9,472 bases of DNA, from assembly GCA_001820655.1 (NCBI GenBank), contig MHQM01000008.1:1-9472 (forward strand). The letters run 5' to 3'. Positions 1 through 6,851 of the stretch are shown here, in pieces. The number at the start of each line of letters is the position of its first letter. The stretch's first letter is position 1. The position numbers were made by a program, and so were the translations under genes. The DNA comes from Candidatus Sungbacteria bacterium RIFCSPHIGHO2_02_FULL_52_23 (GTDB lineage: Bacteria > Patescibacteriota > Minisyncoccia > Sungbacterales > HO2-52-23). The notes under the pieces were generated by a model. It was not told the DNA's origin and searched no databases. It saw only the letters and a list, made by a program, of their open reading frames with translations.

Positions 1-147
1 CGCACGAAATCTGACAATTTCGGAGACGGGGCGATTTCGCCGGTGCGAAATACGCCTCGCGTCTTGACTACGATAATCTTTACGCAGGTGGTCTACTATA
101 GAAAGATCCAAAAGCGGATAGACAATAGCATACATATCGCGGTTTGA
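1..147 (+). CDS. possible C-terminal tail of an upstream gene (weak)
   Basis: Frame 1 is open from the left edge to a TGA at 145-147, giving up to 48 residues ending in NSIHIAV. No start codon with a ribosome binding site is visible, so if real it is the end of a gene that begins outside the window. I recognise no family. The strong hairpin at 27-59 lies inside it, which argues for non-coding DNA instead. A stretch of 48 open codons can easily occur by chance. Confidence 0.15.
   Translation, partial: RTKSDNFGDGAISPVRNTPRVLTTIIFTQVVYYRKIQKRIDNSIHIAV
27..59. repeat. strong imperfect hairpin at the left edge
   Basis: Bases 27-40 pair with 45-59 around the tetraloop CGGT (41-44). The inner arm ATTTCGC/GCGAAAT is perfect. 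The outer arm pairs C27-G33 with C53-G59, with one bulged A at 52 and one G-U pair. A second small inverted repeat, CGAAAT (5-10) and ATTTCG (17-22), sits just upstream, so GAAAT/ATTTC occurs four times in about 50 bases. No T-run follows, so it is not a clear intrinsic terminator. It may be the end of a larger repeat cut by the window edge, or an RNA structure. Confidence 0.5.
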
Positions 148-172
148 CAAAGAGAGTTATTTCTCGTTCAAT
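144..172 (+). promoter_or_regulatory. sigma70-like promoter of the four-gene operon
   Basis: A perfect TTGACA -35 box at 144-149 is followed by 17 bases and TTCAAT at 167-172, which matches TATAAT at 4 of 6 positions. Shifted -10 choices such as CAATAT (169-174) give a longer spacer. Transcription would start near 180, leaving a leader of about 65 bases before the first ATG at 244. The leader contains GC-rich inverted segments (GAGGC 181-185 with GCCTC 207-211, and GGCGC 204-208 with GCGCC 215-219) that could form alternative stems. Predicted from sequence only. Confidence 0.45.
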
Positions 173-243
173 ATAGCGACGAGGCAGAAGGAGCCTTAGA
201 GACGGCGCCTCTGTGCGCCCTTTGACAACCAAAAGGAGAGAGT

Positions 244-519
244 ATGGCAGGCCTTTCATTCCGCGTGGACGTGTATGGCACAAGTGAGAGCGAACCTGAC
301 AAGAGTGTCATCATGGAGGTGAATTCTGTGGAGGGTACGAGCGAGCAACAGCCGATTCTGTGTGTGCATGACCGCGTAAGCGGTCTGGACGCGCGTATTG
401 CATTGCCCAAAGGCGATTACTCCGGCGTGCCGGAAGCCCTGGCATCGCTGGGGCAAGATCATGAAAACATTGAGCGCACGGTGCGCAAAGTGATCGCGCT
501 TTTCAAACTCTTTACGTAA
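244..519 (+). CDS. conserved-looking small protein of unknown function, operon gene 1
   Basis: This encodes 91 residues. The ATG at 244 follows AAGGAGAG (233-240) at a good distance, which fixes the start. I do not recognise the family. The N-terminal two thirds alternates polar and hydrophobic residues (for example SFRVDVYG, SVIMEVNSVEG, PILCVHDR) as expected for beta strands. Residues from about 63 on (EALASLGQDHENIERTVRKVIALFKLF) look like an amphipathic helix. There is no signal peptide or transmembrane segment, so it is probably cytoplasmic, perhaps peripheral to the membrane proteins encoded after it. It is first in a four-gene operon, with only 11 bases to the next gene. Coding is supported by the ribosome binding site, the tight spacing and the lack of a competing gene on the other strand. 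Function unknown. Confidence 0.75.
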   Translation: MAGLSFRVDVYGTSESEPDKSVIMEVNSVEGTSEQQPILCVHDRVSGLDARIALPKGDYSGVPEALASLGQDHENIERTVRKVIALFKLFT

Positions 520-530
520 GGAGGAGAGAG

Positions 531-1394
531 ATGGAAAGAGGCAAGAGAATTTCCGCTCAAATATTTTGGTCTCCGGTGCTGTGGATGTTTCTCGTAGTAT
601 CAGTGCTCATGTGGTTGGGGTTTGCGTTTGAGGCAACTGAGCGGATAAAAAAACGCATCACGCTAAATGAGAACGTGAGGTTCCAGCACTCGCTGTTTCG
701 GCATATCGCGGAGACAATGGAGACAAGCGAGGGAACTGCCAATAACCCCGCTATCGTATCCATCGTCGCTTATCTGCGGGAGCAGAACGGGAGTCTGGAT
801 GAGATCGTAAAGCGCGAGCGGCTGATTAGCTCATCGTTGACCAAAGAGCAAAGGATAATGCTGTATGTGCAAAGCCCCGAACGATTTCCTGAGCCGTTGC
901 TTCTCATGTCCAACGCATCTGAATGGCATGCGTTGCGCAACGACGCCGTCGCACTAGACACGCTCAAGAGATTGCTTTCGGGGGAGACACGCGAAGTGCC
1001 GGACGCGAAGTACGATACAAGTCCTGATGTACCGACATCGTTCCTGATCACGTGGCTCTTGGTCTGCCAGTTTATTGCGTTTTGGGCGTACCTCATACAT
1101 TGGGGGTCTAAAGCGAAAGAGGATTACAAGTGGTATGAATTGGGTATACCGACGCGTCTGTGCATGGTTTTTCTCCTGCCGGGTGCGGCTCCGCTGCTGG
1201 TGCCTATGGCTCTTGTCGCGATAGTGAGGCACATGAAAAAGCAGTGGCGCGGAGGCGGCAGAGGTGCGCATCGGCAAGGCATGGGGCTATCCAACGCTTC
1301 GGATAGAGGCAAGAGCAGGGATTTCCTCAAAAAACTGCAGCAACGCGCGGATCGCCGCATGGAGGAAAACGATGCCGGATCACTTCGCAAATAG
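531..1394 (+). CDS. predicted three-helix membrane protein of unknown function, operon gene 2
   Basis: This encodes 287 residues and starts at an ATG preceded by a strong AAGGAGGAGAG. A hydrophobic helix at about residues 12-33 is followed by a mostly helical, charged domain of about 135 residues (34-169). A second helix lies near 170-191 (rich in F, W and L) and a third near 210-232. The C-terminal tail (233-287) is strongly basic, with many Arg and Lys. If the short basic N-terminus and the basic tail obey the positive-inside rule, the central domain would lie outside the membrane and the tail in the cytoplasm. I see no catalytic motif and recognise no family. It overlaps the next gene by 23 bases, which suggests translational coupling. 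Together with the PspA-like fourth gene it suggests an envelope-associated role (inference). Confidence 0.8.
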   Translation: MERGKRISAQIFWSPVLWMFLVVSVLMWLGFAFEATERIKKRITLNENVRFQHSLFRHIAETMETSEGTANNPAIVSIVAYLREQNGSLDEIVKRERLISSSLTKEQRIMLYVQSPERFPEPLLLMSNASEWHALRNDAVALDTLKRLLSGETREVPDAKYDTSPDVPTSFLITWLLVCQFIAFWAYLIHWGSKAKEDYKWYELGIPTRLCMVFLLPGAAPLLVPMALVAIVRHMKKQWRGGGRGAHRQGMGLSNASDRGKSRDFLKKLQQRADRRMEENDAGSLRK

Positions 1395-1815
1395 CTATAG
1401 GCGGCCGTGGGCGTACGAGCGATACGGGCGTCCGTATCCGTCGCCCGATTACTACTGGGGTAAATTCTTTGATGCGTTTCTGGAGCATCAGGAGAAGACC
1501 CTTTACCTTTTGGTAGGGCCAGTGCTGGTGCGGGTGAAGTTTGAGGGCGCAAAAGGGTCCGACTATGCTCGCCTTACCTGCACAGTCATGGATGTCAATG
1601 GAGTGCCGGTGCCTGCGGAACAGTTAGCACCCGCGACATTTGAAGGACTGGAGGATCCGACACCGAAGGAAGAGCAGGAAGTGCTTAACGCCGCTCTTGA
1701 AAAATGCGGCGTGGCACTCGGGGCGATCATGATGGTATCGGACAAGTACGTTGAGGGGCATCTCAAGGGAATCCGCCTGCGAGAGCGGATAATCCACAGC
1801 CAGAAAGGAGTATGA
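1372..1815 (+). CDS. unknown protein with Tyr/Trp/Pro-rich N-terminus, operon gene 3
   Basis: This encodes 147 residues. I chose the ATG at 1372 because GGAGG lies at 1361-1365, six bases upstream. An in-frame ATG at 1264 would lengthen the overlap with the previous gene to over 130 bases and has no such site. The first 30 residues are rich in Tyr, Arg, Trp and Pro (PWAYERYGRPYPSPDYYW). After that comes a beta-rich part (LYLLVGPVLVRVKFEG, YARLTCTVMDVNGVPV) and a helical C-terminus containing VLNAALEKCGVALGAIMMVS. There is no clear transmembrane helix or signal peptide. No family is recognised. Its stop codon lies one base before the ATG of gene 4, so it belongs to the same transcript. A scaffold or adaptor for the membrane partners is possible but cannot be shown. 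Confidence 0.75.
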   Translation: MPDHFANSYRRPWAYERYGRPYPSPDYYWGKFFDAFLEHQEKTLYLLVGPVLVRVKFEGAKGSDYARLTCTVMDVNGVPVPAEQLAPATFEGLEDPTPKEEQEVLNAALEKCGVALGAIMMVSDKYVEGHLKGIRLRERIIHSQKGV

Positions 1816-1816
1816 C

Positions 1817-2614
1817 ATGTTTATCATCAGTTTTTTGTGGGCAGTGATGGAGCTTGCGGTTGTCGCGGTCGGCGGATTTTATCTCTGGATTGATTACCGC
1901 CGGGGATTTCCGTCCCTCAAGCACTTCATAGATCGCGCGACCGATTTCGGGATGAAGATATTCCGCATGGAGCGCGATGAGGTGAAGCGTGCAGATCTGA
2001 TTGTGGCGCGATTTGCCGCGCACCTCGGGACGCTACGCGAAGCAGTCGCCAGCATCCAGACGCGATGCGAGCTGGATACACAGCACGGGCATGAGCAGGA
2101 GAAGCTTGCCCGAGATTTTCGCGCTCTGGCGGAAACCGCATTGCGTGCAGGCGATGAAGATGCCGCGGCGGCCGCAGTAACAGCAGCCGTGGAAGCGGAC
2201 AAGCGCAGTCGCCTCTTGTTTGAGAGTGCTGATACGCAGGCAAAAGTCGGCGAGGAACTGCAACGCGAGCTTGATCGCGAAGAGATGCGCTATGAGACGG
2301 TGCAGACCCAGGCGGAAACCGTAGCCGTGAATCAGGCCGTTGCCGCGGCAAAGATGCAGCTCTACGAGTTGGTCTCCGATGTGGCGGCGACGACCGGCAT
2401 GACGCCCAAGGGTGAGCTGAAGCATCTGCTGGAGACAAGCACGCACCAGAGGATAAAAGCGGGCAAGCTCCTGGATATGGCGCATCGGAGAAACGGGAGC
2501 ACGGACGACGTTCTTTATCAGGCGGAAGTTCTCCAAGAACTTGACGCAATTCGCGGTCGTATGGCACTGCCGGAAGGCAAGGCTGTGAACGGCGTGATTG
2601 GGGATGCCACGTAG
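1817..2614 (+). CDS. membrane-anchored coiled-coil protein resembling PspA/IM30, operon gene 4
   Basis: This encodes 265 residues, with AAAGGAG six bases before the ATG and one base between it and the previous stop codon. Residues 3-24 form a hydrophobic helix, followed by positive residues (DYRRG), so most of the protein should be cytoplasmic. Residues of about 35-185 are long charged helices with coiled-coil character. The segment 103-185 (ALAETALRAGDEDAAAAAV, then repeated Glu/Gln-rich helix turns and a run ending in AVAAAKMQL) resembles the helical core of PspA/IM30/Vipp1, ESCRT-III-like proteins that bind and reshape membranes. Typical PspA is about 220 residues and has an amphipathic first helix instead of a true transmembrane anchor, so this would be a variant. 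The family call comes from pattern recognition without a profile search. A generic coiled-coil membrane protein is the alternative. Confidence 0.6.
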   Translation: MFIISFLWAVMELAVVAVGGFYLWIDYRRGFPSLKHFIDRATDFGMKIFRMERDEVKRADLIVARFAAHLGTLREAVASIQTRCELDTQHGHEQEKLARDFRALAETALRAGDEDAAAAAVTAAVEADKRSRLLFESADTQAKVGEELQRELDREEMRYETVQTQAETVAVNQAVAAAKMQLYELVSDVAATTGMTPKGELKHLLETSTHQRIKAGKLLDMAHRRNGSTDDVLYQAEVLQELDAIRGRMALPEGKAVNGVIGDAT

Positions 2615-2633
2615 GATTTATTGGAGTAGTTTG

Positions 2634-2668
2634 TAGGCGCTGAAGGGAACTTCAGCGCCTATTCATTT
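2634..2668 (+). terminator. intrinsic terminator of the four-gene operon
   Basis: TAGGCGCTGAAG (2634-2645) and CTTCAGCGCCTA (2650-2661) form a perfect 12-bp stem around the loop GGAA. TTCATTT follows, a modest T-rich tail. It lies 20 bases after the stop codon of the PspA-like gene, where an operon terminator is expected. Confidence 0.75.
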
Positions 2669-2724
2669 AGTATCAGTCGGGCCTGCATAAATCCTATTGG
2701 CAATCGTATGCTTTTCTGCTAAAC

Positions 2725-2730
2725 TATAAT
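2725..2730 (+). promoter_or_regulatory. candidate -10 box for the metallo-hydrolase gene
   Basis: A perfect TATAAT lies at 2725-2730, downstream of the operon terminator and about 60 bases before the ATG at 2792. No good -35 box lies at 16-18 bases. TTGGCA at 2697-2702 is 22 bases away, which is too far for a usual promoter. The call rests on the -10 match and the AT-rich context alone. Confidence 0.35.
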
Positions 2731-2791
2731 CATTCGTTCCGCTTTTCACGCCACTCCTTATTCATAATTCCTATGTCCTTATTCTAGATCT

Positions 2792-3436
2792 ATGGTCATC
2801 ACGTGGTACGGACAGGCATGCTTCAAAATCCAGTCGGGAGATCTGGTTATTGCGATTGACCCCTTTGCCAAAGAAATCGGCTTTACTCCGCCCCGCTTCA
2901 AAGCGGATGTAGCACTCGTCACCCACGGACATTTTGACCATGCCAATCTTGAGACTCTTGCAGGAGAACCTTTTGCGATCACGGGCCCCGGCGAGTACGA
3001 GGTAAAAGGCATCGTAGTGCGCGGGATAGAGACATATCACGACGCCTCGCAGGGCCGCGAGCGAGGGCTCAATACGATCTATAAGATAGAAGTGGAGGGG
3101 ATCAAGCTCCTGCATCTCGGCGACTTTGGCGAAGAAAAACTCCGCGAAGAGACTTTAGAGGAAATCGGCGATGTGGATATATTGTTTGTGCCGGTTGGCG
3201 GCGTGTATACGATTGAGGGAGACGCGGCCGCGCGCGTCTCGCGCCAGATTGAGCCTGTGATCGTGATCCCCATGCATTACAAACTCCCCGGGATCAAGGC
3301 AAATCTGCAGGGGCCGGAGCAATTTTTGAAAGAGATGGGTGTCAAAGACGCCGAAGCGCAGGAGAAGCTCACGATCAAGAAAAAAGATATTCCCGAAGAG
3401 GGCAAGACATCGGTCGTCCTGATGAAGCAGGGGTGA
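2792..3436 (+). CDS. UlaG-like metallo-beta-lactamase-fold hydrolase
   Basis: This encodes 214 residues. The zinc-binding signature THGHFDH lies at 44-50 (H45, H47, D49, H50). Further likely ligands are H83 (TYHD), D111 (HLGDFG) and H162 (PMHYK). The N-terminus MVITWYGQACFKI and the DPF motif at 23-25 are typical of the COG2220/UlaG group of the superfamily. Proteins of this group act as metal-dependent hydrolases, but substrates differ and none can be assigned here. UlaG itself acts on L-ascorbate-6-phosphate, and nothing nearby suggests ascorbate use. There is no signal peptide, so it is cytoplasmic. The ATG at 2792 has no Shine-Dalgarno site, and the stop codon at 2773-2787 in the local frames leaves no better start. 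It sits upstream of a one-helix protein and gyrA, possibly cotranscribed with the former. Confidence 0.9.
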   Translation: MVITWYGQACFKIQSGDLVIAIDPFAKEIGFTPPRFKADVALVTHGHFDHANLETLAGEPFAITGPGEYEVKGIVVRGIETYHDASQGRERGLNTIYKIEVEGIKLLHLGDFGEEKLREETLEEIGDVDILFVPVGGVYTIEGDAAARVSRQIEPVIVIPMHYKLPGIKANLQGPEQFLKEMGVKDAEAQEKLTIKKKDIPEEGKTSVVLMKQG

Positions 3437-3443
3437 TGAAAAA

Positions 3444-3464
3444 GCGTTTAGCGTTTAGCGTTTA
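3444..3464 (+). repeat. three tandem copies of the heptamer GCGTTTA
   Basis: GCGTTTA occurs three times without interruption in the 49-base gap between the hydrolase and the next gene. It is a short simple-sequence repeat in non-coding DNA, so slippage would alter spacing and not reading frame. No function is evident. Confidence 0.85.
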
Positions 3465-3485
3465 GGGATTAGTAATCAATTATTT

Positions 3486-4001
3486 ATGGACTTTTTTAAA
3501 AATATGCGCGATATCATCCATAGTTTCAGCCATGAAACCCGTACGGCACTTGCGATGGGGATCATGGGAGTTGCCATGCTTTCGTTTTTTTATATCTGGA
3601 ATGTAGTGACTCCTCTGCGTCTGGTATCGCTTGCTCCGGCGCCTGCGGCAACGGACGAGCCCGAATCTCTTGGCCCCACGCAGATCACAATGGCAGGACC
3701 ATATGAGCCGGTGCCCAGTAGTGGCGTGAACGGAGCAGTACCCGCGGATGCTTCGGATGGCATATTGTCCCCTGTGCAGGGTATTGCAGGCACATTTGCG
3801 GGGCTGGGAGAGCTCTTCTCCCCGTCAGACGCAGACGGTGGGGGTCAGACGTTTACCTCTATGGCGCGGTCGCTTGCGGATTTGGGAGGATCGGTCGCGC
3901 GCGGAGCTATGCGTCTATTTTGGCTAGTGGCTGATATTGTCGGCAGTGCCATGGGCGCTTTGCAGAAGATATCCACCAATTTTATCGCGCCGAACTATTA
4001 G
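3486..4001 (+). CDS. single-helix anchored hypothetical protein upstream of gyrA
   Basis: This encodes 171 residues. A short charged N-terminus (1-19) precedes a hydrophobic helix at about 20-42 (ALAMGIMGVAMLSFFYIW). A Pro/Ala/Ser/Gly-rich low-complexity linker follows (about 50-125). The C-terminal segment (about 125-160) contains a second amphipathic or weakly hydrophobic stretch (MRLFWLVADIVGSAMGAL). The composition suggests an anchor with a flexible linker outside the membrane. There is no lipobox or catalytic motif, and no family is recognised. No Shine-Dalgarno site precedes the ATG. It lies 49 bases after the hydrolase gene and 46 bases before gyrA. Coding is supported by length, the coherent membrane-protein layout and absence of a competing gene. 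Confidence 0.75.
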   Translation: MDFFKNMRDIIHSFSHETRTALAMGIMGVAMLSFFYIWNVVTPLRLVSLAPAPAATDEPESLGPTQITMAGPYEPVPSSGVNGAVPADASDGILSPVQGIAGTFAGLGELFSPSDADGGGQTFTSMARSLADLGGSVARGAMRLFWLVADIVGSAMGALQKISTNFIAPNY

Positions 4002-4011
4002 GAACCGATAG

Positions 4012-4020
4012 TGCTACTAT
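4012..4020 (+). promoter_or_regulatory. candidate extended -10 promoter for gyrA
   Basis: TGC followed by TACTAT (4015-4020) matches the extended -10 form TGnTATAAT with one mismatch. There is no recognisable -35 box, which extended -10 promoters can lack. Transcription would begin near 4027, giving a leader of only about 20 bases without a Shine-Dalgarno site. The same bases form a weak hairpin, ATAGT-GCT-ACTAT. Confidence 0.35.
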
Positions 4021-4047
4021 GTATTGTTTTTTGCTTGTCTCTGATCC

Positions 4048-6498
4048 ATGGCTGATATAGGAAAAATTTCATCGCGGGAGATCGTAGAGGAAATGCGCGA
4101 GTCATATCTTGACTACGCGATGTCTGTGATTGTCTCCCGCGCCCTGCCCGATGTCCGCGATGGGCTTAAGCCCGTGCATCGCCGGATCCTCTACGCGATG
4201 CATGAAATGGGGCTCACACATAGCGCCAAATACCGTAAATCCGCCGCAATCGTCGGGGAAACTTTAGGCAAATACCATCCGCACGGCGACAGCTCTGTCT
4301 ACGACGCCATGGCGCGTATGGCGCAGGACTTTTCCCTGCGGTATATGCTCGTAGACGGCCAAGGAAATTTTGGTTCAGTGGATGGTGACTCTCCGGCTGC
4401 GATGCGCTACACGGAGGCGCGGATGTCGCGCATCGCCGATGAGCTTCTGCGCGATATTGAAAAAGACACGGTTAATTTCCGAGACAACTATGACGGCACG
4501 CGCCGCGAGCCGTCCGTCATGCCGTCTGCAGTGCCCAACCTCCTGCTCAACGGCACGCTCGGGATCGCGGTCGGCATGGCGACCAATATCCCCCCGCACA
4601 ATCTTGGCGAGATCACGGACGCGACTATGCACCTGATAGACAATCCCAAGGCGTCCCCGGACGATCTGATGGAGTTTGTCCGAGGCCCGGACTTTCCGAC
4701 TGGCGGCATTATTTATGATGAAAAAGAAATCCGCGCGGCATACGCGTCGGGTAAGGGCGCGATTTTAAACCGCGGCAAAGCCGAGATTGAGGATGGGCCG
4801 CGCAATTCGTCCCAGATCGTGATCACCGCGATTCCCTACCAGGTCAACAAATCAGAGCTTATTGAAAAGATGGCAGGGCTTGTGCAGGAGAAGACGATTG
4901 AGGGCGTGCGCGATATCCGCGACGAGTCGGATCGCGACGGCCTGCGCATCGCAATTGAGCTTAAACAGGACGCGCACCCGCAAAAAGTGCTCAATAACTT
5001 CTACAAGCACACCGATCTTGAAAAGACGTTTCACCTGAATATGCTCGCACTCGTCGGCGGCATCCAGCCCGAGGTGCTGTCGCTCAAAAACGTCCTGGAG
5101 GAGTTTATCAAGCACCGCGAGGAAGTCGTCACGCGCAGGACGAAATTTGACCTTACGCGTACAAAAGAGCGCATTCATATCCTGGAGGGTCTGAAAAAGG
5201 CACTGGATCACATTGATGCGGTCATCACGACGATCCGCAAATCGGCTGACCGCGAGGAGGCGCACACCAACCTTATGAGTAAGTTCGGCCTCTCGGATAT
5301 CCAGGCCTCCGCCATCCTTGAGATGCGTCTGTCTGCACTCGCGGGACTTGAGCGGCAAAAAGTGGAAGACGAGCTCAAAGAAAAAATTGCGCTTGCCAAA
5401 GCTCTGGAAGCTCTGCTCAAAGATACGCGCAAGATCAAAGACGTGATCAAAAAAGAGCTCACCGATATCAAGGCAAAGTACGGCGACGAGCGCAAGACTG
5501 CGGTCGTGAAATCATCCCCCCGTGCTCTCTCGGATGAAGATCTGATCGCGGACGAGGAAGTGATAGTCGTGCTTACGCGCGGCGGCTACATCAAGCGTCT
5601 CAAGCCCGAATCCTGGCGCATGCAGAAGCGCGGCGGCAAGGGGCTAATCGGCATGGAGACCAAAGAGGAAGATACGGTGGAGCAGCTGCTCGCATGCAGT
5701 ACGCATGCCGCTCTACTCTTTTTCACAGACACGGGCAAAGTGTATCGCGTGCCTGCATACGACGTACCCGAAGGCAGTAGGACTGCCAAAGGCAAGGCGA
5801 TTTTCAATCTGCTTTCTATTGCGGCTCAAGAGCGCGTGACATCTATCCTTGCAATCCCCAAGGGGCTCAAGCCCAAGGGCGGCGAGATGTTTGTCGTCAT
5901 GGCGACCAAAGATGGCATTATGAAAAAAGTGGATGCGGTGTCTTTTGAAACCGTGCGCTCATCCGGACTCATTGCGCTCACGCTCAAAGCAGGCGACATG
6001 CTCCGCTGGGCCAAGCTCACTGCAGGCAAAGACGAGATTATACTGATCACCAAACAAGGACAGGCGATCCGCTTTTCCGAGCGCGACATCCGTCCCATGG
6101 GGCGGACTGCCGCGGGGGTGCACGCGATGCGTCTGAAAAAGGGGGACGAGGTCGTAGGGATGGATATTGTCGTAAACGAAAAAACCAAAGCGCAAAGCGC
6201 AAAATTGCTGGCGGTGATGGAAAACGGATTTGGCAAAACTACGCCGCTGACCCAGTACAAGCGCCAGAATCGCGGCGGATCGGGTATCAAGACCGCCAAA
6301 ATCACGCCAAAAACCGGAGCTCTGGTCAGCGGACGCATCATCGCGGGTGATGAGGAAGAAATGATCGCGATCTCGCAAAAGGGCGTTGTGATCCGCACTC
6401 CTCTTGGCGCAATTCCCTCTCTTTCGCGCGCCACGCAGGGTGTGCGCATCATGAAAATAGAGCCCGGAGACGCCGTGGCATCCATCACGACTCTTTAA
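4048..6498 (+). CDS. gyrA: DNA gyrase subunit A
   Basis: This encodes 816 residues, full length for a compact GyrA. With GyrB it forms the A2B2 gyrase that introduces negative supercoils using ATP. Residues 1 to about 485 are the breakage-reunion domain. The catalytic tyrosine is Y121 in AAMRYTEARMS, with the conserved neighbouring R120. The quinolone-binding region reads GKYHPHGDSSVYD, with S82 and D86 at the places of E. coli S83 and D87. The C-terminal part shows six beta-pinwheel blades starting near residues 505, 556, 614, 664, 720 and 772. The GyrA box QKRGGKG is at 526-532, which marks it as gyrase rather than topoisomerase IV ParC. There is no acidic C-terminal tail of the E. coli kind. 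The ATG at 4048 has no Shine-Dalgarno site. The MADIGKISSREIVEEM start matches the usual GyrA N-terminus. Confidence 0.98.
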   Translation: MADIGKISSREIVEEMRESYLDYAMSVIVSRALPDVRDGLKPVHRRILYAMHEMGLTHSAKYRKSAAIVGETLGKYHPHGDSSVYDAMARMAQDFSLRYMLVDGQGNFGSVDGDSPAAMRYTEARMSRIADELLRDIEKDTVNFRDNYDGTRREPSVMPSAVPNLLLNGTLGIAVGMATNIPPHNLGEITDATMHLIDNPKASPDDLMEFVRGPDFPTGGIIYDEKEIRAAYASGKGAILNRGKAEIEDGPRNSSQIVITAIPYQVNKSELIEKMAGLVQEKTIEGVRDIRDESDRDGLRIAIELKQDAHPQKVLNNFYKHTDLEKTFHLNMLALVGGIQPEVLSLKNVLEEFIKHREEVVTRRTKFDLTRTKERIHILEGLKKALDHIDAVITTIRKSADREEAHTNLMSKFGLSDIQASAILEMRLSALAGLERQKVEDELKEKIALAKALEALLKDTRKIKDVIKKELTDIKAKYGDERKTAVVKSSPRALSDEDLIADEEVIVVLTRGGYIKRLKPESWRMQKRGGKGLIGMETKEEDTVEQLLACSTHAALLFFTDTGKVYRVPAYDVPEGSRTAKGKAIFNLLSIAAQERVTSILAIPKGLKPKGGEMFVVMATKDGIMKKVDAVSFETVRSSGLIALTLKAGDMLRWAKLTAGKDEIILITKQGQAIRFSERDIRPMGRTAAGVHAMRLKKGDEVVGMDIVVNEKTKAQSAKLLAVMENGFGKTTPLTQYKRQNRGGSGIKTAKITPKTGALVSGRIIAGDEEEMIAISQKGVVIRTPLGAIPSLSRATQGVRIMKIEPGDAVASITTL

Positions 6499-6521
6499 CG
6501 GGAAGAAGGAATAAAAAGAGT

Positions 6522-6674
6522 ATGGGTAAGGAACAAGATGTCCTTATTGACGACCCCTATAGGATCGGTATGAGTAACTTCTCCTCTATTATGACAAATC
6601 TTTATATCTTGGGGGCGCTCTTAGCCATCGCAATCATCCTCTTGGGCATTCTCGCCAAAAAGAGCGTTAAATAA
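6522..6674 (+). CDS. 50-residue single-helix membrane microprotein after gyrA
   Basis: The reading frame starts at ATG 6522 and ends at TAA 6672-6674. It begins MGKEQDVLIDDPYRIGMSNF and has one clear transmembrane helix at about residues 26-45 (LYILGALLAIAIILLGILA), then a KKSVK tail. AGAAGGA (6504-6510) lies 11 bases upstream, a little far but usable. It begins 23 bases after the gyrA stop and ends before the terminator at 6729, so it is probably on the gyrA transcript. The acidic N-terminus and basic C-terminus suggest that the C-terminus is cytoplasmic. No family is recognised. Coding is supported by the clean hydrophobic helix flanked by charges and by its position, but a short frame like this can occur by chance. 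Confidence 0.6.
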   Translation: MGKEQDVLIDDPYRIGMSNFSSIMTNLYILGALLAIAIILLGILAKKSVK

Positions 6675-6728
6675 AAGTTCTCGGGGCAAAGCCGCTATAG
6701 CTTAATACTTGGCTCAAGACCGAAAATA

Positions 6729-6765
6729 TAAGGGAGCATCGCTACGGCATGCTCCCTTACTAATT
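6729..6765 (+). terminator. intrinsic terminator after gyrA and the microprotein
   Basis: TAAGGGAGCAT (6729-6739) and ATGCTCCCTTA (6749-6759) form a perfect 11-bp stem with a nine-base loop. CTAATTTT follows. It lies about 55 bases after the microprotein stop and before the NYN gene promoter. The upstream stretch 6675-6728 holds only short weak inverted repeats and no gene. Confidence 0.7.
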
Positions 6766-6780
6766 TTCCCCGCGTGCGTG

Positions 6781-6809
6781 TTGCGTGGTGTTTTTGTTTC
6801 TGCGATAAT
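6781..6809 (+). promoter_or_regulatory. candidate extended -10 promoter of the NYN gene
   Basis: TTGCGT at 6781-6786 is a weak -35 box. It is followed by exactly 17 bases and GATAAT at 6804-6809, which matches TATAAT at 5 of 6 positions. TGC directly before it gives an extended -10 motif. The start codon lies about 43 bases downstream. Confidence 0.5.
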
Positions 6810-6851
6810 GAGTATAAGGGGATGTTTTAATTTGTTTGCGCCTTGCCTCTG

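Noticed and set aside
222..227. Second TTGACA just before the first operon gene
   Set aside because: Only 16 bases separate it from the start codon, so a -10 box and leader would fall inside the ribosome binding site and gene.
1264..1371. Longer N-terminus for operon gene 3 starting at ATG 1264
   Set aside because: It would overlap the preceding membrane-protein gene by over 130 bases and has no good ribosome binding site. ATG 1372 has GGAGG six bases upstream.
1926..2567. 213-codon open frame on the minus strand across the PspA-like gene
   Set aside because: Its composition is Arg/Pro/Ser-rich, as expected from the reverse complement of a GC-rich coding region. The + strand frame has a ribosome binding site, operon spacing and a coherent helix pattern.
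2697..2730. TTGGCA paired with TATAAT as a complete promoter
   Set aside because: The spacer is 22 bases, outside the range normally used. Only the -10 box was kept as a candidate.
3444..3464. Heptamer repeats as a CRISPR or iteron origin
   Set aside because: The units are directly adjacent with no spacers, only three copies are present, and no replication or Cas gene is nearby.
4129..4320. Quinolone-resistance substitutions in GyrA
   Set aside because: S82 and D86 occupy the key places, so the usual resistance changes are absent.
5826..6488. 220-codon open frame on the minus strand within gyrA
   Set aside because: It is opposite the well-supported pinwheel domain of GyrA and has no family features of its own.
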